NCBI GenBank assembly: GCA_016713885.1
Contig: JADJOF010000013.1
Span: 1-64,000 of the forward strand
Direction of reading: 5' to 3'
Source of the DNA: Bdellovibrionales bacterium
Lineage (GTDB): Bacteria; Bdellovibrionota; Bdellovibrionia; Bdellovibrionales; JAMPXM01
Length of the DNA stretch: 64,000 nucleotides
Shown: positions 20,135 through 28,797 of the stretch, piece by piece
Layout of the letters: each line of letters starts with the position of its first letter
Position numbering within the stretch: the stretch's first letter is position 1
Position numbers and translations under genes: made by a program
The notes under the pieces: model-generated
What the model was told of the DNA's origin: nothing
The model's database searches: none
What the model saw: only the letters and a program-made list of their open reading frames with translations

Positions 20135-21617
20135 CGAATCTCTCCTCATTTGTTTGGGTGTGCTCATGTACGTAGATATCATTTGCATCTCGCCTTGGGG
20201 CTGCACGGACCAGCGACGGCCTTCCGCCATTTTTATCGAAGTACTCGGCCGTCGCTTGGATGTAGGGAAACCGCAGCCGGTTATATGTCAGTGCCGCCTT
20301 TGCTGCATATTCGAGACCCGCCGTTGTCGCTCTTTTGATTCATGAAGCCGCAAGATTCCCTGAACCCGACGCAAGTGTTTGAGTGGAAACGCGCCGCCGA
20401 GAAGTTCAGTTACGAGCTTCAGCGTCTCTTCGCCAATTGCTTCAGCCTGGCGAAGCGCGCCTGAATCGAGAACTGCGTGAGCGCCAGCTTCTCAGCCGGA
20501 TAGTGACTTAAATTTGTAGAATGGGCCTCTTTCCCTAGGAGACGACTATGTGAGGCAAGTGGATTGAGGTCTTCATCGAAAATCTCAATGAGCCTTGCCG
20601 TGATGCGCACGCGAACTTCGCGGCCCACAAATTGAAATGGTACTGAGTAGCTCTTTTTTTAAAACCTGTATATGGCAATCCGGATGGACTTTTTGCTTTT
20701 CGCCACTCGCTTTGCTCCCAGTTCTCGCTTGGACATGGCTTTAAAAGCGAACGCTCGCCGTCGAACCGCTCGCGGCGACTAACACCCCAGTCCTTCATGA
20801 GCGTGCCATTCAACCGCTCAAGATACTCCCGAAAGGCGATGTTGAGTTCGCTAAGCGAGTAAAACTTGCGCTCACGTACCTCTTGGAAGAACTGCCGCTG
20901 TACGACGCCAATAGCAGATTCGTTTGCGCCTTTGTCGCGCGGCCGAAATGGCCGCGCGGGTACAACGGCAAAGCCCCAGTGGTTTGCAAAGTCCACAAAT
21001 GTCGGATTGACGTCAGGGTCATACCAATGCGCGCGGTCAACTGCAGCCTTTTGATTGTCGACTGTCACATAGGGCGTGACGCCACCGAAGTATCGAAAGG
21101 CACTCTCCATTGAGCGGGTCAGGTCTTCGCGCTTTTGTGTGAATGTGAATTCGCCATAGGCGTACGAACTCATCGCCATGACACCACACATGAACGACGT
21201 TGATTTCACTTCGCCTGTTTCGCGGCAAATAATGTCGATGCCTTCGCTGTAGTCGAAGAAACATTTCTCTCCCGGCACATGCGTTAGCCGCATCGTCACC
21301 GTCGGAAGTTCTGGATACGTCTTTCGAAATTGTCGCCAGAACTGCACATAGCTGATCGTTTGGCCCGCGTGCTCACGCGCCAGAACATTCAATTGAACGC
21401 CGCGAGAAACTTCCGAGCCGAACCTTCCCAGTCGATCGACTTTGACCAATCTGGCTCAATAGCGCCAGGTGCCGTCAGCTCGCCACGCTTGATGACCCGA
21501 CGGATCGTGTTGCGGCCGACCTTCAAAATCTTCGCGATCTGCCGCGACTTTTATGCCTTTGGAATGAAGCTCCAAAATCTGTTTCTGCATCGCAATCGAC
21601 ACCTTTACCGCCGCCAT
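20124..21617 (-). pseudogene. istA: IstA-like DDE transposase of the IS21-family element
   Basis: ATG 21617 starts MAAVKVSIAMQKQ. An N-terminal helix-turn-helix (SRQIAKILKVGRNTIRRVIKRG) binds DNA. The DDE core has Asp in FFDYSEGIDI, Asp in YVTVDNQKAAV and Glu in ANESAIGVVQRQ. The C-terminus ends at TGA 20126-20124, overlapping istB. Frame breaks occur in the first 40 codons (an A run), near 21450 and at the T7 run 20654-20660 (minus-strand A7). The repaired length is about 497 residues, typical for IstA. It catalyses the strand transfer of the element. Confidence 0.82.
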
Positions 21618-21700
21618 CAGTCACCCCCGGTGGCGATCGCAGCATTCGTGTTTTTGGTTGTCGCTGATGCTCTGAATCAAATCCGCCAGATCCATCACAA

Positions 21701-21792
21701 GTGGATCCGTTGGATGAAATTAGGTGGCTCCGATTGATGAAATCGAGTGGATCCGTTTCATGAAATTGGGTGGCTCCGATCGACGAAATCGG
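21701..21792. repeat. Four tandem 23-bp units at the IS21 right end
   Basis: Units starting GTGG(A/C)TCCG begin at 21701, 21724, 21747 and 21770, exactly 23 bp apart, each followed by GATGAAAT-like sequence. At the left end CGGAGCC units at 19305 and 19328 are the inverted counterparts with the same 23-bp spacing. These are the multiple terminal repeats to which IS21 transposases bind. Confidence 0.8.
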
Positions 21793-21795
21793 TCA

Positions 21796-21931
21796 CCATG
21801 ATCTCATCGATCGTAAGATCGCCTGTTTCAATGGGGCCCCAGTCCGGGCGGGCAGCGTTGCTAAACGGGGCGGCGGTAACGACTTAAAGGCTCAACGTCG
21901 TGCTGAGCGTGCGGCGAAGGAACTGGCGCAT
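21796..21931 (-). pseudogene. 5' fragment of the phospholipase D-like gene (signal peptide)
   Basis: ATG 21931 follows AAGGAG and reads MRQFLRRTLSTTLSL, then an in-frame TAA (21886-21884), then VVTAAPFSNAARPDWGPIE on to the CCATG duplication. Removing the IS and one CCATG copy restores a continuous frame, TIDEIMDASSSKRLPVES. The N-terminus is a clear Sec signal peptide, so the intact enzyme was exported. The TAA replaces a Leu-like codon and is a second lesion in addition to the IS. A 15-residue peptide is all that could be translated. Confidence 0.75.
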
Positions 21932-22341
21932 AAACTCTCCTTAAATGCGAGAAACTATGCGATCGCTACGCAATTGGCGTACCGGGCGGCGGGTGCGTCA
22001 GTTCGATTTAAGCAGCGGCAGTTGAAGAGTTTTCTCAGTGGATCGAGTAAAACAGCCAGACTGACACCCACTCCATCACGGACTTGGCTGCGACTGAATG
22101 GGTGAATTTAGAAATACAACGTTCAGCGTTGCCGAGTATCGCTGTCCAAGGCTTTGTTTGAAAATGAGCGTTTTCGTAACAAGCATTACTTAAGAGCCCA
22201 AAGCATCATAAAATCTTGCAAGCTTCTTTCTCTTAAGTATGAATCAGAATTGCGCACTCGCTGCAACTTAGCGCCATCCCACACAAAATTTTGTACTTGG
22301 ATATGGTCTTCGTTATCCAATGCGGGTTACGATAGAACTTG
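21932..22341. other. Gene-poor stretch between the split PLD gene and the split mepB gene
   Basis: No convincing full gene. It should hold the promoter of the PLD-like gene. On the minus strand 22186-22320 is a 44-codon frame from a TTG (DNEDHIQVQNFVWDGAKLQ...) that looks like coding sequence and may be the tail of a lost gene. The right part is AT-rich, like mepB next to it. Confidence 0.4.
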
Positions 22342-22831
22342 CTAAATTTTGCGATAGAGCTTTTTAACCTGCTCGACATTTAATGGGATTTTGAAACTAA
22401 GATCTAAAAAAAAATCAGTCTGCCACTTTTGGGTCTTTTCCGCTTGTTTATTATTGGTTTGATCCCAAGGTGGATAAACACGAAATCCTCGCTTTCCTTC
22501 TTTTGTTGGCGTCGAAAAAACTCCATGTTTAGTAAGGACTGACTTTGGAAATACAAACTGTCCAAAATTTTGATTGTCTCGAACACTAATAACAACCAAA
22601 TCTATGGGATCAAAAATATCATGAGGTTGAGTAATGCCTTCTTCATTCCGCTTCCACAGTGTAACAAATTGGCCTATTTTTGTAGGGGTAATTTTGGCTG
22701 TGCGAAATTTGACCGAAAGAGTATTGAGCCTATAGGTATAAGCATTATAATCGGGACTTTCGGCTTCTTTTTTCAAAGAAGAAAGACTGTACCCACACTT
22801 GCAATAAACATTTTCCAAAATATAATTTAAA
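22342..22831 (-). pseudogene. MepB-family protein, main part (split by IS4-type element)
   Basis: The encoded segment reads YILENVYCKCGYSLSSLKKE, then YNAYTYRLNTLSVKFRTAKITPTKIGQFVTLW and HGVFSTPTKEGKRGFRVYPPWD, which are the core motifs of the MepB family, a small cytoplasmic protein of unknown function found beside the staphylococcal MepA efflux pump. The start (MNSDLN) is on the other side of an IS element at 24096-24113. Rejoined, the protein has about 168 residues. The gene is much more AT-rich than its surroundings, which suggests acquisition by transfer. An open frame runs from the IS into this part, but it is a by-product of the insertion. Confidence 0.8.
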
Positions 22832-24095
22832 TCACTGCTGACCGGTTTATTTCTTAAGAAATCATAACGCGAGATCCTCGCCGGCAGCGGCGCTCCAGCG
22901 GCAGCCGTCCGGAGGCCCGCATCCCTGAAGGACTTTTCGCGCGAACGCGGTTCGCATCTCGCGCAGAAGTTCCCACAAAGTTCCTTTAAACTTCGAAATG
23001 ATCTTTTCAGCTGCAAAAGAAGTTGAACAAGAACTGCGATCGCAAGTTGAGTATGGATCGCGTTCGGAGTTTTTAGCGGCAGCCGACGAATATCGAGATG
23101 TCCTTTCATCCAACGGAACAAAAGTTCGACTGCCCACCGACGTTTGTAAATGTTCGCGATCATTTTAGCGCTGGCTTTCTGATCCGACGTCACAAAATGG
23201 AAGACTTTCTGAGTCAGCTTGTCGCGGTAAATAATGTGACGAAGTTTTATCGCCGAGAACTTTGCCGCGGGTGCGGTCGAAATATATTCTTCGTCGTACA
23301 GAACCCCGGATTTTTCTTTTGCCCGCGCAAAACCTTTCGTTCAAGATCTCGATTCGTCTTTGATGTCTTCAGCCGCGTCGTGAAGTCAGATCCATTGGCG
23401 ACGATTTTCTGCCAAAAGCCAAAGTCGTTGTATGCACGATCAAAAACGTACATTTTCATAGGTAAAATGCGAAGTTGGAAGCTGACCGGGGAGTCGCCAG
23501 ATCGGCACGGCGTAATCTTGAAATCATCAATCCATTCGCCGTCGACATTCCAAACGACGTGAATTTTTGCCGCTGCTTTGTGACCGATGGTATACTTCTG
23601 TTTCCATCCCGGTTCGCCAAAAGACTTCCGTGGACTCGAACTTCGGAAGAGTCGATGGCCAGAATTTCACGAATTGCTTTTTTGAGTTTTCGACTTTCTG
23701 TTCGACCGCGAATCTCGAGGAGAATAAGATCGCAGAGTTCTTGAAAAAAACCGAAGTGCCGATCTCTCAGCGCGTCGCCGAAAGTTGAGTCAGGAATTTT
23801 CAGTGCGGCTTCGACTTCTCGAAACGATCCAAGTCGCATCACGAAACACGACAAAAGAGCTTGCGTCATTTCCCAGGTCGAAAAAGTTCTTACACCGCGA
23901 TCGATTTTCCATTTTTGAACGAGTGGATCGAATTTTTTCGATCAATCAGTTGAAAGAGCGACCGCTCTTTGCAATCCTGCTTCACAGTTGCCGCCTTTCC
24001 TTGGCGTTGATCTTTCTTCGCAAAAAAATCAAACCAACCTTGCGGAAGGCTGGCAACTATTTGTTTTGTTTAATGAATCAGCCGGTCAGCAGTGA
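22832..24095 (-). mobile_element. IS4-type insertion sequence (1264 bp)
   Basis: The ends are TCACTGCTGACCGG at 22832-22845 and CCGGTCAGCAGTGA at 24082-24095, a perfect 14-bp inverted repeat. Both are flanked directly by ATTTAAA (22825-22831 and 24096-24102), a 7-bp target-site duplication. The sequence is palindromic, so part of the match could be coincidence, but joining the flanks restores the mepB frame. Size and transposase fit the IS4 family. Confidence 0.85.
22862..23985 (-). pseudogene. IS4-family transposase, several frameshifts
   Basis: The likely start is GTG 23985 after AAGGAAAGG (KQDCKERSLFQLIDRKN). Consecutive frames give TFSTWEMTQALLSCFVMRLGSFREVEAAL, the first catalytic strand ILAIDSSEVRVHGSL, then MKMYVFDRAYNDFGFWQ (second Asp of DDE, as in the IS4 pattern DRAY) and a C-terminal YKRRWAVELLFRWMKGHL, the Y-(2)-R-(3)-E-(6)-K signature of IS4 transposases. 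At least three frame breaks occur, several in A or T runs, so this copy is not functional as read. It would excise and reinsert the element. Confidence 0.78.
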
Positions 24096-24113
24096 ATTTA
24101 AATCGCTATTCAT
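24096..24113 (-). pseudogene. 5' fragment of mepB-like gene
   Basis: ATG 24113 encodes MNSDLN across the ATTTAAA duplication. Removing the IS joins it to YILENVYCKCG. The insertion lies within the first six codons. Confidence 0.7.
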
Positions 24114-24335
24114 TTAATAAATCCCATCACGACTCTAAATCATTTTAGAAGCTTGGTCAGCAAACCAATGATTCTAGGGCCACTGTTGCTATCGCAGGCA
24201 GAGCTATATGGAGCGCTAGGCGACGCCGAGTTGCATGTCATCGCGCATTCAATGCCGAGAACGGAAACAGAGAGCCGTTGGAGCTCTGCGCCCGTCGTCG
24301 AGCGCAGGGCTGATGCAAATATGATGTAATAGTGG

Positions 24336-26972
24336 TTACGCCAGTGCGCGGCCGACAATTTCAGCCACGTTGCTTGAGAGGCCGGGCATCTTTGCGATCC
24401 GTTCAAGTTCGGATTTCATCAAGAGCTGGCGCTCCTTGTCGAAGGTCTTCCATTGGTTGAAGGCCGAGACGAGGCGAGAACCCACCTGTGGGTTGCGGGC
24501 GTCGATTTCAATCACTTGATCGGCAATAAAGCGATAGCCTGCGCCACTTTTATCGTGGAAGCCCACAGAGTTGAATTTCGCAAACGCGAGAAGAAGCGAA
24601 TAGATCTTATTCGGATTGTTTCGGTCATAGACGGGATCGTCCATCAGCGCTTTGACTTCGCTTAGTGAATTTGGCGTTGCCGCGACGGCTCGAATGGTCA
24701 GCCATTTATTCATGACGAGTGGTTCATGCTTCCATTTGGCCTTGAACTCATCGATTGCAGTGAGGCGCGACGGATGCAGGCTTCTATTCAAAGCTTCGAG
24801 TGCGCCGAGCTCTGTCGTCATGTCTTTCGCTGTTCGGCGCTGGACGAGAGCCTTTTCGAGATCGCGAACATCGTCGCTGAGGCAGAGATACATCAGCGAA
24901 GTGTTGAGCAAAGAGCGCAGGCCCATGGCCTTCTGGCTGAGACCAGAAAGATCTTGCGTCGAGAGTGTTCCGTATATGCCTTCGAAATGTTGACGGTGAT
25001 GTTTTGCAATTGCTTTGAGAAGAGACTCACGCGATCGGAAGACAAGCTCTGGATCGACGGTCGTTAAAAACTGTGCAACATAAGCTTCGGATGGCAGCTG
25101 CAGCATAAAGCTAACGAACGCCGGGTCTGCGAACGGATCTTTCAGCAGTGGCTCAAGAGCCGCAAGGAGCGACTCCTCAAGTTTGCCGGCCGATGGAGAA
25201 TGAGCAATACGCGCAAGCAGCGTTTTGATCATCATGGTCTGCGTGGCTTCCCATCGTGCGACGGCGTCCGAGTCGTGAGCCATCAAAAATGCGAGCTCTT
25301 CAACCGATTGTTCAAAATCAACGCGAACCGGAGCCGAGAAGCCGCGCAGGAGTGATAGCACCGGTTTTTCTTTAATGCCTGTGATCTCAAATTTCTGCGT
25401 GGAGTCTGTCAGTTCAAGAACACGCGTCGGAATCAGGTCTCGTCCATCGCGACCCAGCAGGCCAATGGCGATGGGCATATGGTATGGCTTTTTGGTTTCT
25501 TGTCCTGGCGAAGGGCCGCACGACTGCTCGAGCGTAATCGAGTATGTATCGTCCTTCCATGCGGTTTGAACTTTGAGCTTCGGTGTTCCCGCTTGATCAT
25601 ACCAGTTTTTAAACTGCGTGAGGTCGCGGCCACTGGCGATCTCCATTGCGCGGACAAAATCATCGGTCGTGACGGCTTGGCCATCAAAGAGCTCAAAGTA
25701 CTTATCCATTCCTTTGCGGAAGGCCTCGCGTCCAATCAGCGTCTCGATCATGCGAATGACTTCAGAGCCTTTTTCATAGATTGTGAGCGTATAGAAGTTG
25801 TCGATGGCGAGATACGACCGTGGCCGTACAGCGTGCGCCATAGGGCCGGCGTCTTCTGCGAACTGATGTGTGCGCAGGCGAATGACATCCTCAATGCGCT
25901 TGACGGCACGCGAGCCCATGTCCGCCGAGAACTCTTGATCGCGGTAAACAGTCAGTCCCTCTTTGAGCGAGAGCTGGAACCAGTCGCGGCATGTGATGCG
26001 ATTGCCTGTCCAATTGTGAAAGTACTCATGTCCGACAACGGCTTCAACATTGGCAAAATCTTTATCGGTCGCCGTGGCCGCGTCGGCGAGAATATAGTGA
26101 GCGTTGAAGATATTGAGGCCTTTGTTTTCCATTGCGCCCATATTGAAGTCGTCGGCGACGACGATCATGAATACGTCGAGATCATACTCCAGACCAAAGC
26201 GTTCCTCATCCCAGCGCATCGAATTTTTCAAGGCCTGCATGGCGTATGCAAAGCGCGACTCGTGTCCTTTGCGTCCAAAGATCTCCAGCGCCACTCGACG
26301 TCCTGAATGAGTGATGAAGTGATCTTTTAGGCAGCCAAGATCTCCTGCGACCAGTGCGAAGAGGTAAGCCGGTTTATTGAAGGGATCCTGCCAAGTGGCC
26401 TCGTGGCGGCCGTTTCCGAGATCGCGCGACGCGATCTTGTTTCCGTTCGAAAGCAAGATCGGGTACTTCGCCTTGTCGGCCTCGAGCGTGACTGTGAACA
26501 GAGACATGACGTCGGGTCGATCGGCAAAATAGGTGATTTTGCGGAAGCTCTCCGCTTCGCACTGTGTGCAAAACATGCCGCTCGATTTATAGAGTCCTTC
26601 GCACGCGAGATTCTTTTGCGGCTCGTTTGTCACTTCAATCTCGACCTCAAAATTTGCGAGATCTCCCACGCCAATGCAGAGCATGTGGTGTGAATCGCCA
26701 TCGGCAAAGAGGCCGTACTGCCGAAGTGCTGCCTGTTTTGGGTCTGAGCCTGTGCTCAGTTGGGTACAGCCCGCGCCGTTGAGCTTGACCGAGTGGAGAG
26801 TGAGCCCTTCGCCATGGAGTTGCAGCACTGAGCTTGTGGGAGATCCCTGTTTGCTATTGCGCTCCAGCTTCAGTTTCGAACGAACCCGCGCTTGATCCTC
26901 GTGGAGGTCGAAAAAGAGAATGGTTTCACGGATAAAAAACTCGGGTTCTTGATAGTCTTTAAGATGCACCAT
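24336..26972 (-). CDS. pepN: Aminopeptidase N (M1 zinc metallopeptidase)
   Basis: The protein has 878 residues, full length for bacterial PepN (about 870). It removes N-terminal amino acids from peptides in the cytoplasm. Diagnostic motifs are GAMEN (279-283), the zinc site HEYFH (315-319) with the third ligand Glu338 in SLKEGL, and GNRITCRDWFQLS between them. The C-terminal alpha-solenoid domain is complete to the end. The frame is fully intact over 2.6 kb, in contrast to the broken genes to the left. It is divergent from the NADH dehydrogenase gene with a 119-bp shared upstream region. Confidence 0.95.
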   Translation of the reverse strand: MVHLKDYQEPEFFIRETILFFDLHEDQARVRSKLKLERNSKQGSPTSSVLQLHGEGLTLHSVKLNGAGCTQLSTGSDPKQAALRQYGLFADGDSHHMLCIGVGDLANFEVEIEVTNEPQKNLACEGLYKSSGMFCTQCEAESFRKITYFADRPDVMSLFTVTLEADKAKYPILLSNGNKIASRDLGNGRHEATWQDPFNKPAYLFALVAGDLGCLKDHFITHSGRRVALEIFGRKGHESRFAYAMQALKNSMRWDEERFGLEYDLDVFMIVVADDFNMGAMENKGLNIFNAHYILADAATATDKDFANVEAVVGHEYFHNWTGNRITCRDWFQLSLKEGLTVYRDQEFSADMGSRAVKRIEDVIRLRTHQFAEDAGPMAHAVRPRSYLAIDNFYTLTIYEKGSEVIRMIETLIGREAFRKGMDKYFELFDGQAVTTDDFVRAMEIASGRDLTQFKNWYDQAGTPKLKVQTAWKDDTYSITLEQSCGPSPGQETKKPYHMPIAIGLLGRDGRDLIPTRVLELTDSTQKFEITGIKEKPVLSLLRGFSAPVRVDFEQSVEELAFLMAHDSDAVARWEATQTMMIKTLLARIAHSPSAGKLEESLLAALEPLLKDPFADPAFVSFMLQLPSEAYVAQFLTTVDPELVFRSRESLLKAIAKHHRQHFEGIYGTLSTQDLSGLSQKAMGLRSLLNTSLMYLCLSDDVRDLEKALVQRRTAKDMTTELGALEALNRSLHPSRLTAIDEFKAKWKHEPLVMNKWLTIRAVAATPNSLSEVKALMDDPVYDRNNPNKIYSLLLAFAKFNSVGFHDKSGAGYRFIADQVIEIDARNPQVGSRLVSAFNQWKTFDKERQLLMKSELERIAKMPGLSSNVAEIVGRALA

Positions 26973-27091
26973 GCTAGAGGGCGTATCGCGTTATCCCCAA
27001 ATCGTGCAAACGGAATCTGACGACGGGACGATGTTGCATCTTCTGATTGCTGGTGACCTAGGCAATTTGACGTGAGAGCGTCGGCATTCTT

Positions 27092-28357
27092 ATGGAAGAC
27101 CGAGCCAAACGTATAGTCATTATAGGCGGCGGCTTTGCGGGCCTCCAGGCGGCCAAGTCTCTCGCAGATCAAGTCGGTCTGCGCATCACCGTCATCGATC
27201 GACGTAATCATCACCTGTTTCAACCACTTCTTTATCAAGTCGCGACAGCAGGCTTGAGCCCAGCCGAAATAGCGACGCCGATTCGCTCGGTCCTTGATCA
27301 GTATCAGAACGTGAATGTTGTTTTGGATGAGGTTCTCGATTTTGGTCCGGTTCAGCGAGAAGTGATCGGTCAGGCGGGGCGATATCCTTTTGATTTTCTC
27401 GTGGTCGCCGCCGGTGCGGGTCATAGCTACTTTGGACGAGATGAGTGGGCCGGGCTTGCGCCGGGTCTGAAGACTCTCGAGCAGGCAACCGAGATCCGTC
27501 GGCGGATTCTATTGGCCTTTGAAAAAGCAGAGATGGAGTCCGATCCTGAGCGACAGAAAGCATTGTTGACGTTTGCTGTTGTCGGAGGCGGACCCACCGG
27601 CGTTGAGGTGGCGGGAGCGATTGCCGAGATCAGTCGTTACACGCTGGAAAAGGATTTTCGCCGAATCGACCCATCGCGAACGCGTGTTCTTTTGGTCGAG
27701 GCGGGGCCTCGTATTCTTGCAAGCTTTCACGAGTCGCTTTCGCGACGGGCAGCGCGAGATCTCGAGAAAATGGGCGTACAGATTTGGACATCGACAAGAG
27801 TGACGGATATTGGCGAAGACGGCGTGCGCCTGGGCGGCGAGTTTGTTCAGGCGCGGACTGTGATTTGGGCTGCTGGCGTCGAACCTTCTTTGCTTGGGAA
27901 AAAGTTAGTCGAGCGATTTGGCGGCGAGCTGGATCGGGTGGGACGACCGAAGGTGTTGCCTACTTTGGAGCTTGGCAGTGAGACGGGAATTTTTGTGATT
28001 GGTGACTTGGCCCATGTGGTTGGTCCGATGGGTCTTCCGCTTCCGGGTCTTGCGCCGGTTGCGATGCAGGCTGGACGGCATGTTGCACTTGCAATCGGGG
28101 CTCGCATCGGTGGGCAGTCGTTGCCAGTCTTCACATACATCGACAAAGGGCAGATGGCGACGATCGGTAGAAAGCGGGCTATTATGCAGTGGGGCGACAT
28201 TCGGCTCGGCGGGTATGTCGCCTGGCTGATGTGGCTTCTGATCCACATCTACTATTTGATTGGATTTAAGAATCGAATTTTCGTTTTCTTTGAGTGGGCG
28301 TGGTCCTACATCACGCTCCGTCGAGGAGCGCGATTGATTCTTGATTCACACCGATGA
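27092..28357 (+). CDS. ndh: Type II NADH dehydrogenase (NDH-2), FAD-dependent
   Basis: The protein has 421 residues. It oxidises NADH and passes electrons to the quinone pool without pumping protons. Seen are the FAD site IIGGGFAGLQAAKSL at the N-terminus, NHHLFQPLLYQVATAGLSP (typical of NDH-2), a second nucleotide fold FAVVGGGPTGVEVAGA near 164-179, and IFVIGDLAHV for FAD. The C-terminus is hydrophobic (LMWLLIHIYYLIGF) and amphipathic and would attach it to the inner membrane. With the polyprenyl and MenA genes at 48-50 kb it fits a quinone-based respiratory chain. Confidence 0.92.
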   Translation: MEDRAKRIVIIGGGFAGLQAAKSLADQVGLRITVIDRRNHHLFQPLLYQVATAGLSPAEIATPIRSVLDQYQNVNVVLDEVLDFGPVQREVIGQAGRYPFDFLVVAAGAGHSYFGRDEWAGLAPGLKTLEQATEIRRRILLAFEKAEMESDPERQKALLTFAVVGGGPTGVEVAGAIAEISRYTLEKDFRRIDPSRTRVLLVEAGPRILASFHESLSRRAARDLEKMGVQIWTSTRVTDIGEDGVRLGGEFVQARTVIWAAGVEPSLLGKKLVERFGGELDRVGRPKVLPTLELGSETGIFVIGDLAHVVGPMGLPLPGLAPVAMQAGRHVALAIGARIGGQSLPVFTYIDKGQMATIGRKRAIMQWGDIRLGGYVAWLMWLLIHIYYLIGFKNRIFVFFEWAWSYITLRRGARLILDSHR

Positions 28358-28374
28358 ATTGAGAGTGAGTCTTT

Positions 28375-28704
28375 CTATTCCAATACGAGACGGCCGGTCA
28401 TGAGCGGTCGAACAACGACGCCATTCAGGTCGGTGCCAACATCGGCTTTGCAGTCGTGGCCATTCTGCAGACCGACTTCAACGCCCTCGCTGACGATCTC
28501 TGAGAGATCGAGAGGGCAAACAATGCTCGACGCAAAAAAGCGAACTTGCGTTGGATCAATGAACACTCTGCACGAGGTCATCGACTTTTCGATGCGTGCG
28601 ATCGGCGCGATCACTTGTGCTTCGGCTTGGCAGGCTTGAGCGCTTTGAGTGTTGACGGTTGTGATTAAAAGCAGGGCGGTAAGGGGCATTGCGATTTTGA
28701 ACAT
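28375..28704 (-). CDS. Small secreted protein of unknown function
   Basis: This 109-residue protein has a clear signal peptide (MFKIAMPLTALLLITTVNTQSAQA, cut before CQAEAQ). The mature part is about 85 residues with four Cys (at the cleavage site, SCRVF, IVCPL, HDCKA), enough for two disulfides. No family is recognised. It is convergent with ndh and sits alone. It is somewhat similar in layout to the secreted protein at 60049-60360. Confidence 0.65.
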   Translation of the reverse strand: MFKIAMPLTALLLITTVNTQSAQACQAEAQVIAPIARIEKSMTSCRVFIDPTQVRFFASSIVCPLDLSEIVSEGVEVGLQNGHDCKADVGTDLNGVVVRPLMTGRLVLE

Positions 28705-28797
28705 GGGGGGACTCCTTGGTTAAAGCGCCCTCTTGTTGTTCAGATATTGAGAAATGAACAGTTAGGTTTCGGTGAGATGTAAGATTGACTATAGCGG

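Larger units (their letters stand above)
19288..21795 (-). mobile_element. IS21-family insertion sequence (2508 bp)
   Basis: Left end TGTCCGATTTCG (19288) and right end CGAAATCGGTCA (21795) are imperfect inverted ends starting with TG. The flanks carry a 5-bp direct repeat CCATG at 19283-19287 and 21796-21800, a target-site duplication. Inside are overlapping istA and istB genes on the minus strand, and repeated 23-bp transposase-binding units at both ends, as is usual for IS21. The coding frames contain several breaks, so the copy may not be active. It has inserted into the phospholipase-D-like gene. Confidence 0.9.

Noticed and set aside
21701..21792. Regular repeats considered as a CRISPR array
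   Set aside because: Units are directly adjacent with no spacers, and lie at an IS end.
21770..22105. Plus-strand frame of 111 codons rich in Ala and Arg
   Set aside because: It covers the minus-strand PLD start with a good ribosome-binding site, and has no known motif.
22342..23193. A 283-codon frame joining transposase sequence to MepB
   Set aside because: It arises because the IS end is read through into mepB. The true mepB start is on the other side of the element.
24114..24335. Minus-strand frame reading ALRSTTGAELQRLSVSV upstream of pepN end
   Set aside because: No start signal or homology seen; it overlaps the end of pepN. Treated as intergenic.
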